Shown here: piece by piece, positions 36,965-47,803 of the stretch
Layout: every line of letters starts with the position of its first letter
How positions within the stretch are numbered: position 1 is the stretch's first letter
From: Clitoria ternatea
Taxonomy: Eukaryota; Streptophyta; Magnoliopsida; Fabales; Fabaceae
Direction: 5' to 3'
Assembly (NCBI GenBank): GCA_037962975.1
Contig: CM075674.1
Coordinates: 85,762,501 to 85,826,500 of the forward strand
DNA: 64,000 nt
Notes under the pieces: model-generated
The model's input: the letters and a program-made list of their open reading frames with translations, nothing else
What the model was told of the DNA's origin: nothing
Database searches by the model: none
Program-made: the position numbers and the translations under genes

Positions 36965-37455
36965 TAACGAAGAAGCACAGTGCTCTGTTGAAAGTTACGA
37001 CGTTTACTTCAAAATGCAACCTTTCGAATTCAAACGACTCCGTCATTTTATAACGTTAAAGCACGAAAATGGTAACGTTTCAGTAAATGTTTTTACAAGA
37101 TGGGCCTTCATCAGTTGAAATCCAGGCCCAATAAGCCCAATCGACGGTTACATCCCTGCGAAGTAATGGCTCGTGCGTAAAAAGGTGCATTTAATGTCCA
37201 CTCATTTTAGATGCATTTAATGCGCCCCAACCACTCTTCGAATACCAAGGGTTTCGATTTCCAAAAACTCTTGGGATTTCCCTTATTATGATACGCTGTC
37301 TGAATCTGTTGTATACCGCACGAGAAGAGCGGTAGCTCACTTGGCAGAACGGATATTACAGAGTTTTCAGGAAGAATTTCCAGAACGTTCAACCGACATC
37401 CAGACTTCTCAAAGGCTGTATAGCTTATATAAGCAACTTAACAGTCCCTCATACA

Positions 37456-37469
37456 AGCTAGGGGACAAA
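37456..37469 (+). other. Polypurine tract of the Gypsy element
   Basis: AGCTAGGGGACAAA lies directly before the 3' LTR start TGATCCGG. Confidence 0.7.
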
Positions 37470-38271
37470 TGATCCGGTCTGGATACCGGTCCGTAAAGTT
37501 ATGACGTCAGAATGACTTCATGAGAGGGAAACCAGTGTCATAGTTCGGGCAGCGTCACACCGGATATCCGGCATCTCTCCATCCGCTCTTATCCCATCAG
37601 ACGTTCTATTCGTTCTCTCTACCACGGATACTTCACTCGTTATCACTGAACGTCTATATAGCTGTTTGCCTCAGAACCACTGTGAGATAAGAGTTCCTTA
37701 TAACTTATCAGTGAAGATACCTAACATAGCGGAATATGTCATGTCAATGGCCTCAGAGAGCAAGTACATGTGTCAGCGAATTATACGGAAAGGTGATTAT
37801 CCCCCATCCTTAATACAGGATCGTACTCTGATAATTGACCTACCCCCCTGACACACTCTGAGTACTGAGCCACTTTGATTGACACACTTCATACGCTATC
37901 AGAGCCCAAGGGCCCACTTGCATTCAACGATTCATTTCCTACGTTCAACTATAAATAGCTCAATCAAAAACACATGCAAGGCTACGTTGTCCTAACTCAC
38001 TTTTACTATTGTATTGTTTGTGAATTCACTGAGTTTATACACTCTTCTTACTTGAGCATCGGAGAATCTTCGCAGGTGGCACCACCTTTCGCCCTCTCTC
38101 AACGCGAATCGCTGGTGTGAAGGATCTCCAGGACAACAAGACCAGCTTCTCCCACTGAGAGGCCGGACTATAACACCGGATACCCACAGTACCGGTGCGC
38201 AAACCCTCGAACACCTGCACTCTTGTGGTTGGTCTCACACCGGATCCTTGACCCCGGTTCAGACCAGTTCA
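37470..38271 (+). repeat. 3' LTR of the Gypsy element
   Basis: 802 bases with about 97 percent identity by eye to 26,521-27,321. It ends CCAGTTCA before CTTAT. Confidence 0.95.
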
Positions 38272-38276
38272 CTTAT
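38272..38276. repeat. Right target duplication of the Gypsy element
   Basis: CTTAT is identical to 26,516-26,520. Confidence 0.9.
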
Positions 38277-38785
38277 TATGTACATGATAACTATAAAATA
38301 TAAAATTAGTAATATTCTATAAAAAATAATATTATAAAAAAATAATTATTATATACAAATGTCATCCCACCTATCGTGATACTATTTATATAAGACTTAT
38401 GAAAATAAAATAAAATAAATATATATCTATATATTATATTACATTAATAATAATTATATCCTATCAATGTGTTGTTGTTAATGTGATTTGTCAAATACTA
38501 TGCACTTGTGTTTTTTATTTATGCCAATTTTGTATTAATGCCTTATCACTGTTAAGATTTGGTGAGACGAAATTTTATGCATTGTATTCTTTTGCAAATA
38601 TTTCTTATTTATTATAATCTGGGACCCTTAGACGGGATTATAGTTAATAAGAAATTTTATGATGGACACATTGTATTTTGCATGATCTAATTATGTATAT
38701 TGATTATTTTTTGTATATCAGTATCAATGCTCACTTCGATAAAAATGTTGAATGGGACTAATTATTAGGACTAGAAGGAGTCTCT
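38277..38785 (+). other. Leader of Copia element A, right piece
   Basis: AT-rich non-coding sequence leading into the gag coding region of element A. Confidence 0.6.
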
Positions 38786-40892
38786 GGATTTATATTTGGC
38801 TATGGCCAATATTGACTTAGCTTTAAAGGAAAATGAACCACCCGCCCTTACTTATGAGTCAACTATTAATCAAATGGCTTATCGTGTGAAATGGGACCAC
38901 TCGAATCGAGTGTGTTTGATGGTGATAAAGTTCACCATGGAGAAATCAATCAGACATAGTATTGCAAAAAAACGACAATGCTGCAACCTTCCTGAAATCC
39001 ATTGGAGAAAAGTTTAAGACTTTTGACAAAGCTGAGAAGAGTCATTATTCTTCACTCTTTGATAGATCTAGATATGATGGTGTTAATGGAGTTCGTGAGC
39101 ACATGCTGAAAATGGTGTACTATCGTAACAAACTGAATGGGATGGAGCTTGAGATTGATGATAGCTGCTTGATTTGGAAAATTCTAGAATCACTCCCTTC
39201 CCAATTTGATGTTTTGAGAACATCTTATAATACTCAAAACCATGAGTGGACTGTTGATCAAACTATTGCCATTGTCACTCAGGAGGAGGAGGCTATGAAA
39301 AAAGAAAAGTCTAGAGTTGTTCAGTTTACTAACAAACCTCACAAGAATAAGTTTGCTGATTTTACTTCAAGGTCCAAATTTGTTCACAAAAATCACAATG
39401 ACAAGAAAACGAAGATGGTTTCCTAACCTTGGTCCAAACAAAAAAAAATTCAAAAAAGAATACAAGTATTGCAAGAAGTTTGGACATATGTTGAAGGATT
39501 GCTATATCCTAAAGAAGAAGAATCAGAGGGAAGGTACATCTCTTTCTCTAGCTTGTTTTGAATCCAATGTTGTTGATGTTCCTCCTAATACTTGGTGGTT
39601 TGATTCAGGCGTAACTATTCATGTGGTGAATTCTTTACAGGGGTTCACAAGCCTAAGGAAACCAAGTAATTCTAAATCAAAGATCATAGTAGGAGATAAA
39701 GCTAAAGTTCCTATTGAAGATATAGGGGTTGTTTCTTTGAGTTTGCCATCTGTTCATGTTTTGCTTCTGAAAGACGTTGTTCATGTTCCTTCTATTTGTA
39801 GAAACCTGATCTCTATTTCTGTTTTGGATAATTATGGTTATTCTTTTGTGTTTGGAAATGGTAAATTGGATATCTATTTTGAATATTCTGTTGTTGGACA
39901 TGAGGTTCTTTGTGATAATATTTATATGTTGACTTTTTCTGATATGAGCGTGAATTCTATTATTGGGCATAAGCATAGCATGGTTGATGAGAACTCTTCC
40001 ATGTTATGGCATAGGCACTTGGGGCATATTTCAAGGCCTCGTATTAAGAAACTCATTAAGCATAAGATTTTACCCGATTTGGACTTCTCTGATTTTGACA
40101 CTTGTGTGGCTTGCATTAAAGGTAAGCTTACTGCTAAACCCAGGAACAAATTTGGGAGTCGTTGTGATGTCGTGTTAGAGTTGATTCACACTAACATGTG
40201 TGGGCCTATTACACCCACTGCTATGGATGGACATAGGTATTTTATTACATTCATAGACGATTACTCTCATTTTGGCTGGATAGATCTTCTTCAATAGAAA
40301 TCATGTTCCTTGGATGCTTTCAAATCGTTCAAGGCTGCTCTTGAATTAAAAACTGGCAAGAAGATAAAGTGTGTGTGGTCTGATAAAGGAGGAGAATATT
40401 ATGGCAGATATGATAAGATCGAAAAGAATCCAAGACTTTTTGCTAGATACCTCTAAGAATACGACATCAAAGCTCAGTACACAATGCTAGGTACACCTGA
40501 ACAAAATGGGGTAGCATAGAGGTGAAATCACACATTTATGGATATAATGAGATCTATGATGGGTCTATCTTCTTTACCCGATTTTCTTTGAGGAAATGCT
40601 TTAAGAACCATTGCGTACGTTCTTAATCAAGTTCCTAGCAAGTCTGTACCAAAAACTCCTTATGAATTAATGATTGGAAAGAAACCAAGTTTGAAACACT
40701 TGCGTGTTTAGGGATGTAAGACAAAAGTGAGACCCTATAACCCTATGTTGAATAAGCTTGATTAGAAGACTGTTAGCGGCTTCTTCATTGGTTATTGTGT
40801 GGGTTCAAGAGGTAGCAGATTCTATCGTCCTTCTTACTCTACACGAGTAATAGAATCTGATTGTGCAGTATTCTTTGAGGATGATTTGGGCA

Positions 40893-40897
40893 GTGGG
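40893..40897. repeat. Left target duplication of the inserted solo LTR
   Basis: GTGGG, repeated exactly at 42,921-42,925. Confidence 0.88.
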
Positions 40898-42920
40898 TGT
40901 AACATCCCGATTTTTATGATTTTTAGAAAAATAATTTAAAAAGGGTTAAAGAAGAATTTCTGAATGAAATTCTGAATGGGTTGTTTCCGAGAAAAGTGGA
41001 GGTACTTCTCGGAAAGATATTTCTGACTGGTAAACTCCCGAGTGGAGTATATCTAGGTGGATGGGTTGCCGAGTGAAGTGTCACTATGACAATTCTGAGT
41101 GATACATTCCGAGTGAGTCCTTCCAGAAAGAGTACTTCTAGACAAAAGACTTCAACTCCGAATTATGTTTTCTGAGTGATCTTTCAGCAGAAAGACTTTC
41201 GAATGATGCAAGAGAGACTCTGACTCGGAAAGAGGTATAACCGAGTGAGATGTCTGATTAATATATTTCTGAATAAAGGAATTATGAGCAGAAAGAGGCT
41301 TTGATAAGTTCTCTCGGAAAGAGATGCCCAGAATGAGGAAAGTGAGTCGGAATATGTAGAAACCAAGTCGGAAATTAATAAATATTTTATTAAGGATGCT
41401 TTCCACGTCACCCTGTTCTTCTACGTTCTAGCAAAATCCTTTCTTAGATATTTTCTAAGAATGGGACCCTTCTTGATGTGTTGTCCCTTTTCATTAAATA
41501 TCTTAATCCTTTTTTATCATTTAAAGAGACGTATGTCAGAATACTTCAATTCATTCACGTCTCTTCTACGTGAAAGACATATATAAATACTTTCATTGTT
41601 GGATTAATGGAAGAACTGTGGAAAGTGAAATTATTATCTAAAATCTTCTTATTTCCAATCTCTACTGGAACTATCAAAGAGGAAGAACATCAAGTCTTCA
41701 TTTCCTTCTCTTTACGAGGAAAGCTTGGGACTGGTGCAGAAGTGCAATTCTAGTCGGAATTCTTGAGTAACGACCAGGATAATATTTGAGAGGCTGCTGG
41801 AACTCTTTAATTCCAGGTAGAGGGAGCGTACATCTCAAATATATGGTTTATGAATGGATTTGGGGTATTGTTGATATGATATATGTGATATATGTATGAA
41901 ATGTTATCGAGACCCCAATCGAATAACATACTTTATGTTAATTATTTTCCATTCATAATGAGTTATATGTGATGTTGTTGTTCATGATATTGAGTTCATA
42001 TGAGATTGATGAAGGTGATATGATATGAATTATATGCACGAAGTTATCATGTACTATGCCTATTGTATTACCGAGTGGAATGGCATGAGATGACATTGGT
42101 ATGAAATTGATGATTGATATTTGTTTGATATATCAATTGTATTTAGACGCACACAGGATTGCAGGGGGCCTGTGATGCCAGTCCAGTTGTGGACGACCTG
42201 ATGAAGGCATAGACCCTGTGGTGGTTCCTATATACCACGGACGCCTTTGAGTGAGACTCAAGGCCGGCCCGTAGCACTGAGTAGAGGACCGCTATCACTA
42301 TGGGAGTGGTACTCGGTGTTACATTATGGGCGCAGAGCGGTTTGGTACCTGTAAAACGGCCGGATCAACGAGGAGCTGAATTATGGCTCAGGGAGCCAGT
42401 TTTGCAACACAAAATTTGAAAGACTTAATAATGATCCCATTTTGGTTGATCATTGATTAAGTATGTGTATACACTTATTTATGTGCTATTGAAAATAACA
42501 TGTTGTTATGATGAGTATATGTATATGTCTCGGTTTTGAGAATGAATGATTTGTGATGATAATTGTGATCGGTTTTGTTTTATAAATATAGTTATTAATT
42601 GGACTTTTATCCAATTCAATAACTGTTATTTGATATGTTGATACTCACCCCCTACTGTTGTTATTTTTACAGTGAATGAAGGGCCCAACCATGATATGAG
42701 AAGTCACTCAGCTGCTTGGAGTGTATTTTGGTAGAAGCCTTGGCCGGCTCCTGAGAATAACGAGTGTTTTATTTTTTATTGTAAACTTAAAAGAGCCGGT
42801 CGGCTTTTGTAAAAATTGATTTTGTAAATTGTTTAATTCAAATTTTGTTTTGGAAATTTGAATTATTTGCAAAATTTTATTTGATTTATTTAAATTTATT
42901 TTAGAATTAAGGATGTTATA
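40898..42920 (+). mobile_element. Solo LTR (2.0 kb, Gypsy type) in Copia A pol
   Basis: It starts TGTAACATCC and ends GGATGTTATA, giving a 10-bp terminal inverted repeat with one mismatch, flanked by GTGGG. There is no coding capacity. The TGTAACATCC(C) start, the large size and the ACTCACCCCCTACT...TTTTTACAG block near 42,640-42,670 recall LTRs of the Tekay/Del chromovirus group. Placement is from memory. Confidence 0.88.
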
Positions 42921-45130
42921 GTGGGAGCATTGCCTTACGACCAATTGTGTTTGAAGAAGATAAAGTTAAAGTCCCTACGCCATAATTTTTTGTTTCGGTA
43001 ATCGATACAACTCCTTTCGTACCTAATAATGAATATGTTCCTATCATTGATGAGATTGTGACAGCACCTGTGGTAACTTATCAAGATCCTCATGTTGCTA
43101 TTGACCATGCCCCTTTAAATGATGAAATTGTACCTACACCTGTTTCTGTTGAGGCTGTGGTGAGAAGATCTCAGAGAATACGTAAGTCGTCCATACTAGA
43201 TGACTATATTGTGTATCTTTAGGAACATGAGTTTGATGTTTGTGGTGATGATGACCCAATTAGTTTTGAACAAGCTACCTCTAGCTTTCATGCTTCTAAA
43301 TGGGTGAATGCCATGCATAATGAGTTAACTTCTATGGCTTACAATAATGTTTGAGAGCTTATTTCTTTGTCGCCTAGTTGCAAACTAGTTGGCTGCAAAT
43401 GGGTTTTCAAAACCAAGCGTAAACCATCTGGCGAAGTTGAAAGATTCAAAGCTAGATTGGTGGCGAAAGGATACAGTCAAAAAGAAGACATTGATTTTAA
43501 AGAAACTTTCTTGATGGTCTCCACAAAGGATTCATTTTGAGTTGTTATGACTACGGTGGCTCATTTTGATCTGGAATTACACCAGATAGATGTCAAAACA
43601 ACTTTTCTAAATGGAGATCTTGCTGAAGATGTCTATATGGTTTAACCTGATGGGTTTGTTGAAAGTGGCAAAGAACACTTAGTTTGCAGGTTGAAGAAAT
43701 CCATTTATGGTTTGAAACAGGCTTCTAAACAATGGTACTTAAAGTTTGACCAAGTGGTTACTTCTTTTGGCTTCAAGGAAAATGCCTCAGATCAGTGCAT
43801 TTACCTGAAGATGAGTGACCCAATTTTATCATCCTTGTCCTATACGTTGGTGATATTCTTCTTGCTAACAGCTGCATTGATGTTTTGAATGAGACAAAGA
43901 ACATGTTTAGTAGCCATTTTGATATGAAAGAACTTGGTGATGCTTCTCTTGTTTTGGGCATCCAAATCTGTCGTGATAGGTCTCGTGGTACTCTTGGATT
44001 GTCTCAAAAGGGGTACATTGATAGAATCCTTAAAAGATTTAATATGTACTCTTGCTCCCCATATGTCGCGCCTATTCAAAGGGGTGCGAAACTCTTTAAT
44101 TCTCAGTGTCCTCAAAACGATAAAGAGTTGTTTGAAATGAAGAAAGTTCCATATGCTTCTGCTGTTGGGAGCTTGATGTATGCTCAAGTCTGTACTCGTC
44201 CCGATATTGCTTACGCTGTTAATGTTCTGGGCAGGTACTTGAGCAACCTAGGTTTGGGTCATTAGAAAGCCGTGAAAAAGGTATTGAGATATTTATAGGG
44301 AACCAAGGATTATATATTGACCTATGTAAAGTTTGATCAACTTGAGGTCATAGGTTATTCAGATTCTGATTTTACAGGTTTCCCCGACGACCGTGAGTCT
44401 ACTTCAGGCTTCATCTTTATAATGACAGGAGGAGCTGTATCCTGGAAAAGTAAGCTGACAATCACAGGTACTTCTACTCTGGAGGCAGAGTATGTTGCTT
44501 GTTATGAGGCTACCCGCCAAGCTATATGGCTAAAGAATTTGATTTCTGGCTTTCGTATTGTTGAACGTATTTCTAGGCCACTTGTGATTTATTGCGATAA
44601 TACTATTTTTATATTTCTTTCTCAGAATAATAAGAGCTCTACTCGTTCGAAGCACTTTGATGTGAAGTACTTGTTTGTTAGAGAGAAAGTACTTGAGTTT
44701 CAGACTCAAATTAAGCACATTGCTACTCAAAGCATGTTGGCAGATCCATTAACCAAAGGCTTGACTGTTGGAGCTTTTCAGAATCATGTAGCCCACATGG
44801 GTTTAGTCAGGTCTTTTGATGTTTTGGATTAATGAGAGTTTTATTTTGTAATCTGTTTATTGAGACTAATTTTCTGCTTTGGACATGTTTTGTTGACGTC
44901 ATTTTATTGACATATCTTTTGTTGCATTTTTGGATGCTTGGAACTTGTGAAATGAAATTCATATTTCCTTATCTATGTCGTGATTGAAATATAAACTATT
45001 ATGGTGTATAATGTATATCCTTATCGGATATGATTGTATGCCATTATGAAATTATTATATTTCTTGGTGATAATTAATAACTTTTATGATAATATAGATT
45101 TTGTACTTAATAATTTAATAATGCTATTCA

Positions 45131-45141
45131 AGTGGGAGAAA
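45131..45141 (+). other. Polypurine tract of Copia element A
   Basis: AGTGGGAGAAA lies directly before the 3' LTR. Confidence 0.75.
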
Positions 45142-45573
45142 TGTTAGATTTTTTCTTATTAATATATTATTATATTAATTTATGGATTAACATTATTGAA
45201 TTATTATTTTTATATTGTTATTAATTATAATAAATAAATATTTATAGATATATTTTTGTATTAAAACGGATTTAGCTATTGGGCTCTTTGATTGGATGGA
45301 CCGTGATCGGTTGGCCCATTCCATGTGCCCAGTGAGAGGTTCCTGCTCTCATTTGTTTTTTGCCTATATAATCACTATCACATTAGGCGATTATTACAGA
45401 GTTAGTAACACACTGAATATAGGGCACTCGGATTGAGAGTAGTACGCGCTCACTGTTGGGAATTCATGGATCGCTTGTCTTCAGGTACGTTTTCAGTCAA
45501 ACTCTGTTGTCATGATATGTGTTATGAATTGTATGTTAAAATTATGATTATAATGATATATAATTATTCTGCA
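45142..45573 (+). repeat. 3' LTR of Copia element A
   Basis: 432 bases, TGTTAG...TCTGCA, the partner of 20,089-20,509, followed by TTATG, which matches the left TTATA at four of five bases. Confidence 0.93.
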
Positions 45574-47149
45574 TTATGATGCACATGTTATAAGACAAAA
45601 TGGGGAGTCATAAAGATAAAGTATGATTCTTAACACTTGGGGTGATAACCAAAGGTTGTGAGAAAAAGTCTTAGTCACATAATTAGACTTCAGACTTATA
45701 TGACATCAAAAGTAGAACATTATTCAAGAAACTTCAATGCAACGTTCTGAATTCTATTTGTGTGATGCCTTGGAACTTGTGTTCTTATCAAAATATGTGT
45801 GCTTATCACCAAAAGAACAAGATACAAATAAGTAGAGCAACCAAATTTCAACATATCAAACACTGCATAAAGTCAGAAAAAGCTTAACTAAGTCAGTAGG
45901 AGTGTTAGCCAAAGTTAGAAGGATTACAACAGTGGCTTCTGCTCATATACTCAATCTGATAAGACCAACAAGTAGCTTTATCTGTTGAGGATGCATAGAA
46001 TTCCTGTTTTATGCAAGAACATGAGTGCCTAGCTACCACTCTTTGACATTCTTCATATAAACAAAAGTCTGGTACTCAAAGCTCAAAGCAATCTCCTTCA
46101 CAGGATTTCCAACGTCTATATCCCCTTTCAAGAACCAACAATGGTCACATTCCAACACATATTTACACCAAAGAAGATTAACTTGAAAAATATAGAGATC
46201 ACTCATAAAAAGGAATGTAAATACTCTCTGCTTTATGATTAAGCTTTCTTTTCAGTTGTTCAAAGACAAAAGACCTTCTTTGTTTGTTCTGCTTCTAGCA
46301 GTGGTTCGGGGTCTGATAGTCTAGGATTCCAAAATGTGATTTTTTTCAAGGCACCTGATGCAAACCACAGCCAGTGGTTGTCATTAACTTGCTATTCTTT
46401 GAGCCATAGTGCCAACCACGGTTAGTGGTTGTAAACCACGACCAGTGGTGGTCACTACCACTTAGTCCCTTGCTTTTCAGTGCCAACCACGGCCAGTGGT
46501 TGCCAACCACTGCCAGTAGTTTGTTCCAACTTTGCTAAATCACCATGCTAAGGTCCCAAGAAGCCCCTACTTGCATCCATGTTGCTAGTTCTCATAAGAA
46601 TAAGCCTTAATCATCATAAACCCTGCAAAAACAGAGACACCCAAGTATTGTCTTTCATAACTTATTGTATACACTTTTCATTGTATATCCTTATACACTA
46701 AGTCTTATGAGTTACCAAACACTATTTTTCATACATTTGTATTGTGTAAAGTCTGGTATGTTGCTAGCCTTAGTGATTGTAGGAGACATTGTTGGCCTGA
46801 AGAGGCTTTTGAAACAATACCTGGGTTGTTAAGCTAGGAGTGACTGTTGTAAAAGAATACTTGGGTTTAAGCCAGAAGTGGCTGGAGTCAAGAATACTTA
46901 TGACATTGGTCTCATGCAGTTATTGTAAGGGAGAATTTATAATAGTGAAAATCCTTCAAGTTAGAATGAACTAGACATAGCTTCTGTGTTGGAAGTAAAC
47001 CACTATAAACTCTTGATGTTGCTTTCTTTCCTTGCTCTTTAAAGTTCATTTTGCAAAGTCTGATTGTGTGTCTTACTTTGGTTCTTTATTCCGCAAAAGA
47101 GTCTAAGAATTATTCAACCCCCCTTTCTATGTCCGACTTTGAACCATCA
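45574..47149 (+). mobile_element. Solo LTR, family D, copy 2: right part
   Basis: This continues the LTR begun at 19,912 and aligns with copy 1 from about 18,725 to 19,903. It ends CCATCA and is followed by ACTTA (47,150-47,154), the duplicate of 19,907-19,911. It carries an extra block of palindromic repeats absent from copy 1. Confidence 0.75.
46360..46530. repeat. Palindromic AACCAC-GGCCA-GTGGTT repeats in solo LTR D2
   Basis: About six imperfect copies of a roughly 17-base palindrome, consensus AACCACGGCCAGTGGTT, occur alone or back to back. Examples are at about 46,364, 46,413, 46,434, 46,484 and 46,504. Each can fold into a perfect or nearly perfect hairpin. Copy 1 of this LTR family has none in the same place. 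Confidence 0.85.
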
Positions 47150-47154
47150 ACTTA

Positions 47155-47803
47155 AATATATAATTTCAAACAAATTATATACATATTTATGACATTTAAT
47201 TGAAATAATATATAAAATAGATATTAAATTTTTTTATAAATAAAAAAATTTATTTTAAGGAAAATATATAAATTTATTCTTATCTTTTAATTGAGACTAT
47301 TAGTAAAATTATAAGTTCAGGTATAGGGTCAGAGTGGGTAGTTTCTTCTCCACACCCGTCTCTACCCCCATCAAGATTGAGTTAAAGGTGAATTTTTATT
47401 TATTTCTAGTCAAAACAGGATTTATCCGTCGAAGACAATCCCTGCATATTCAGATACAATTATCATTATAAGTAATGGATTGGATCATTTTTTCAATTTT
47501 TAATTTTTATCGATCAATAATCATTTAATATTTGACATGTGTCAAATGATGAAATGATGATGTGTAATGTGTAGAAATTAAACAAGAGAAGATATAATTA
47601 AAACATAGACTAGGGAACTATAGGAGAACTAAAGAATTAATCAGTACTAGATATCGAAATTATAATTTATGAGTTATCACTTTGATTGATACATAGGATG
47701 ATAAAAAGATTTTTAAAAATATAATAGGCTGAATAAGTCAGAATTATTTTGTTTATTTCAGACACTTGGGGATTCTGAAAGCATCATATCTAATCTGAAA
47801 CCA
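47155..47803. other. Upstream region of the AllA-family gene
   Basis: AT-rich and non-coding. It probably contains the promoter of the gene starting at 47,804. I see no convincing TATA box to assign. Confidence 0.45.

Larger units (their letters stand above)
26521..38271 (+). mobile_element. Ty3/Gypsy Tat-type retrotransposon, 11.75 kb, with antisense gene
   Basis: The LTRs at 26,521-27,321 and 37,470-38,271 both start TGATCCG and end CAGTTCA, flanked by a perfect CTTAT duplication. By eye they differ at about two dozen of 800 positions, so this is the youngest large insertion here. The order is primer site, gag-pol, a 59-bp tandem array, an antisense two-exon gene, purine tract, 3' LTR. Reverse transcriptase precedes integrase (Gypsy order). 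A second, archaeal/plant-type RNase H domain after the normal one, and the antisense gene after pol, are hallmarks of the Tat lineage. Confidence 0.95.
38796..44832 (+). pseudogene. Copia element A gag-pol, pseudogene split by a solo LTR
   Basis: Gag begins MAMANIDLALKENEPP, shifts frame near 38,960, and continues as FLKSIGEKFKTFDKAEKSHY. A knuckle remnant (YCKKFGHMLKDC) follows another shift near 39,420; the first Cys looks lost. Protease is WWFDSGVTIHVV at about 39,595. The pre-integrase motif is MLWHRHLGHISRPR (40,002) with CVACIKGK, then the integrase core GHRYFITFIDDYSHFGW and a stop at 40,295. A solo LTR interrupts at 40,898-42,920. Reverse transcriptase has WVFKTKRKPSGEVERFKARL and SIYGLKQASKQWY, with the catalytic YVDD altered to YVGD (about 43,848). 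RNase H ends with STLEAEYVACYEATRQAIWL and ADPLTKGL; the stop is at 44,830. Inactive. Confidence 0.92.
20089..45573 (+). mobile_element. Copia element A (about 6.5 kb, split by three later insertions)
   Basis: Two similar LTRs (20,089-20,509 and 45,142-45,573) start TGTTAGATTTTTTC and end TTATTCTGCA. A primer binding site follows the first and a purine tract precedes the second. Between them, removing Copia B, the Gypsy element and the solo LTR with their duplications leaves about 6,550 bases, the right size for a Ty1/Copia element. Gag, protease, integrase, reverse transcriptase and RNase H occur in Copia order at 38,790-44,832. The frame carries stops and shifts and the reverse transcriptase motif is YVGD, so it is dead. 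Confidence 0.93.

Noticed and set aside
46360..46530. CRISPR-like array
   Set aside because: The repeats are short, imperfect palindromes with irregular spacing inside a plant LTR. There are no cas genes, and CRISPR is not expected in plant nuclear DNA.
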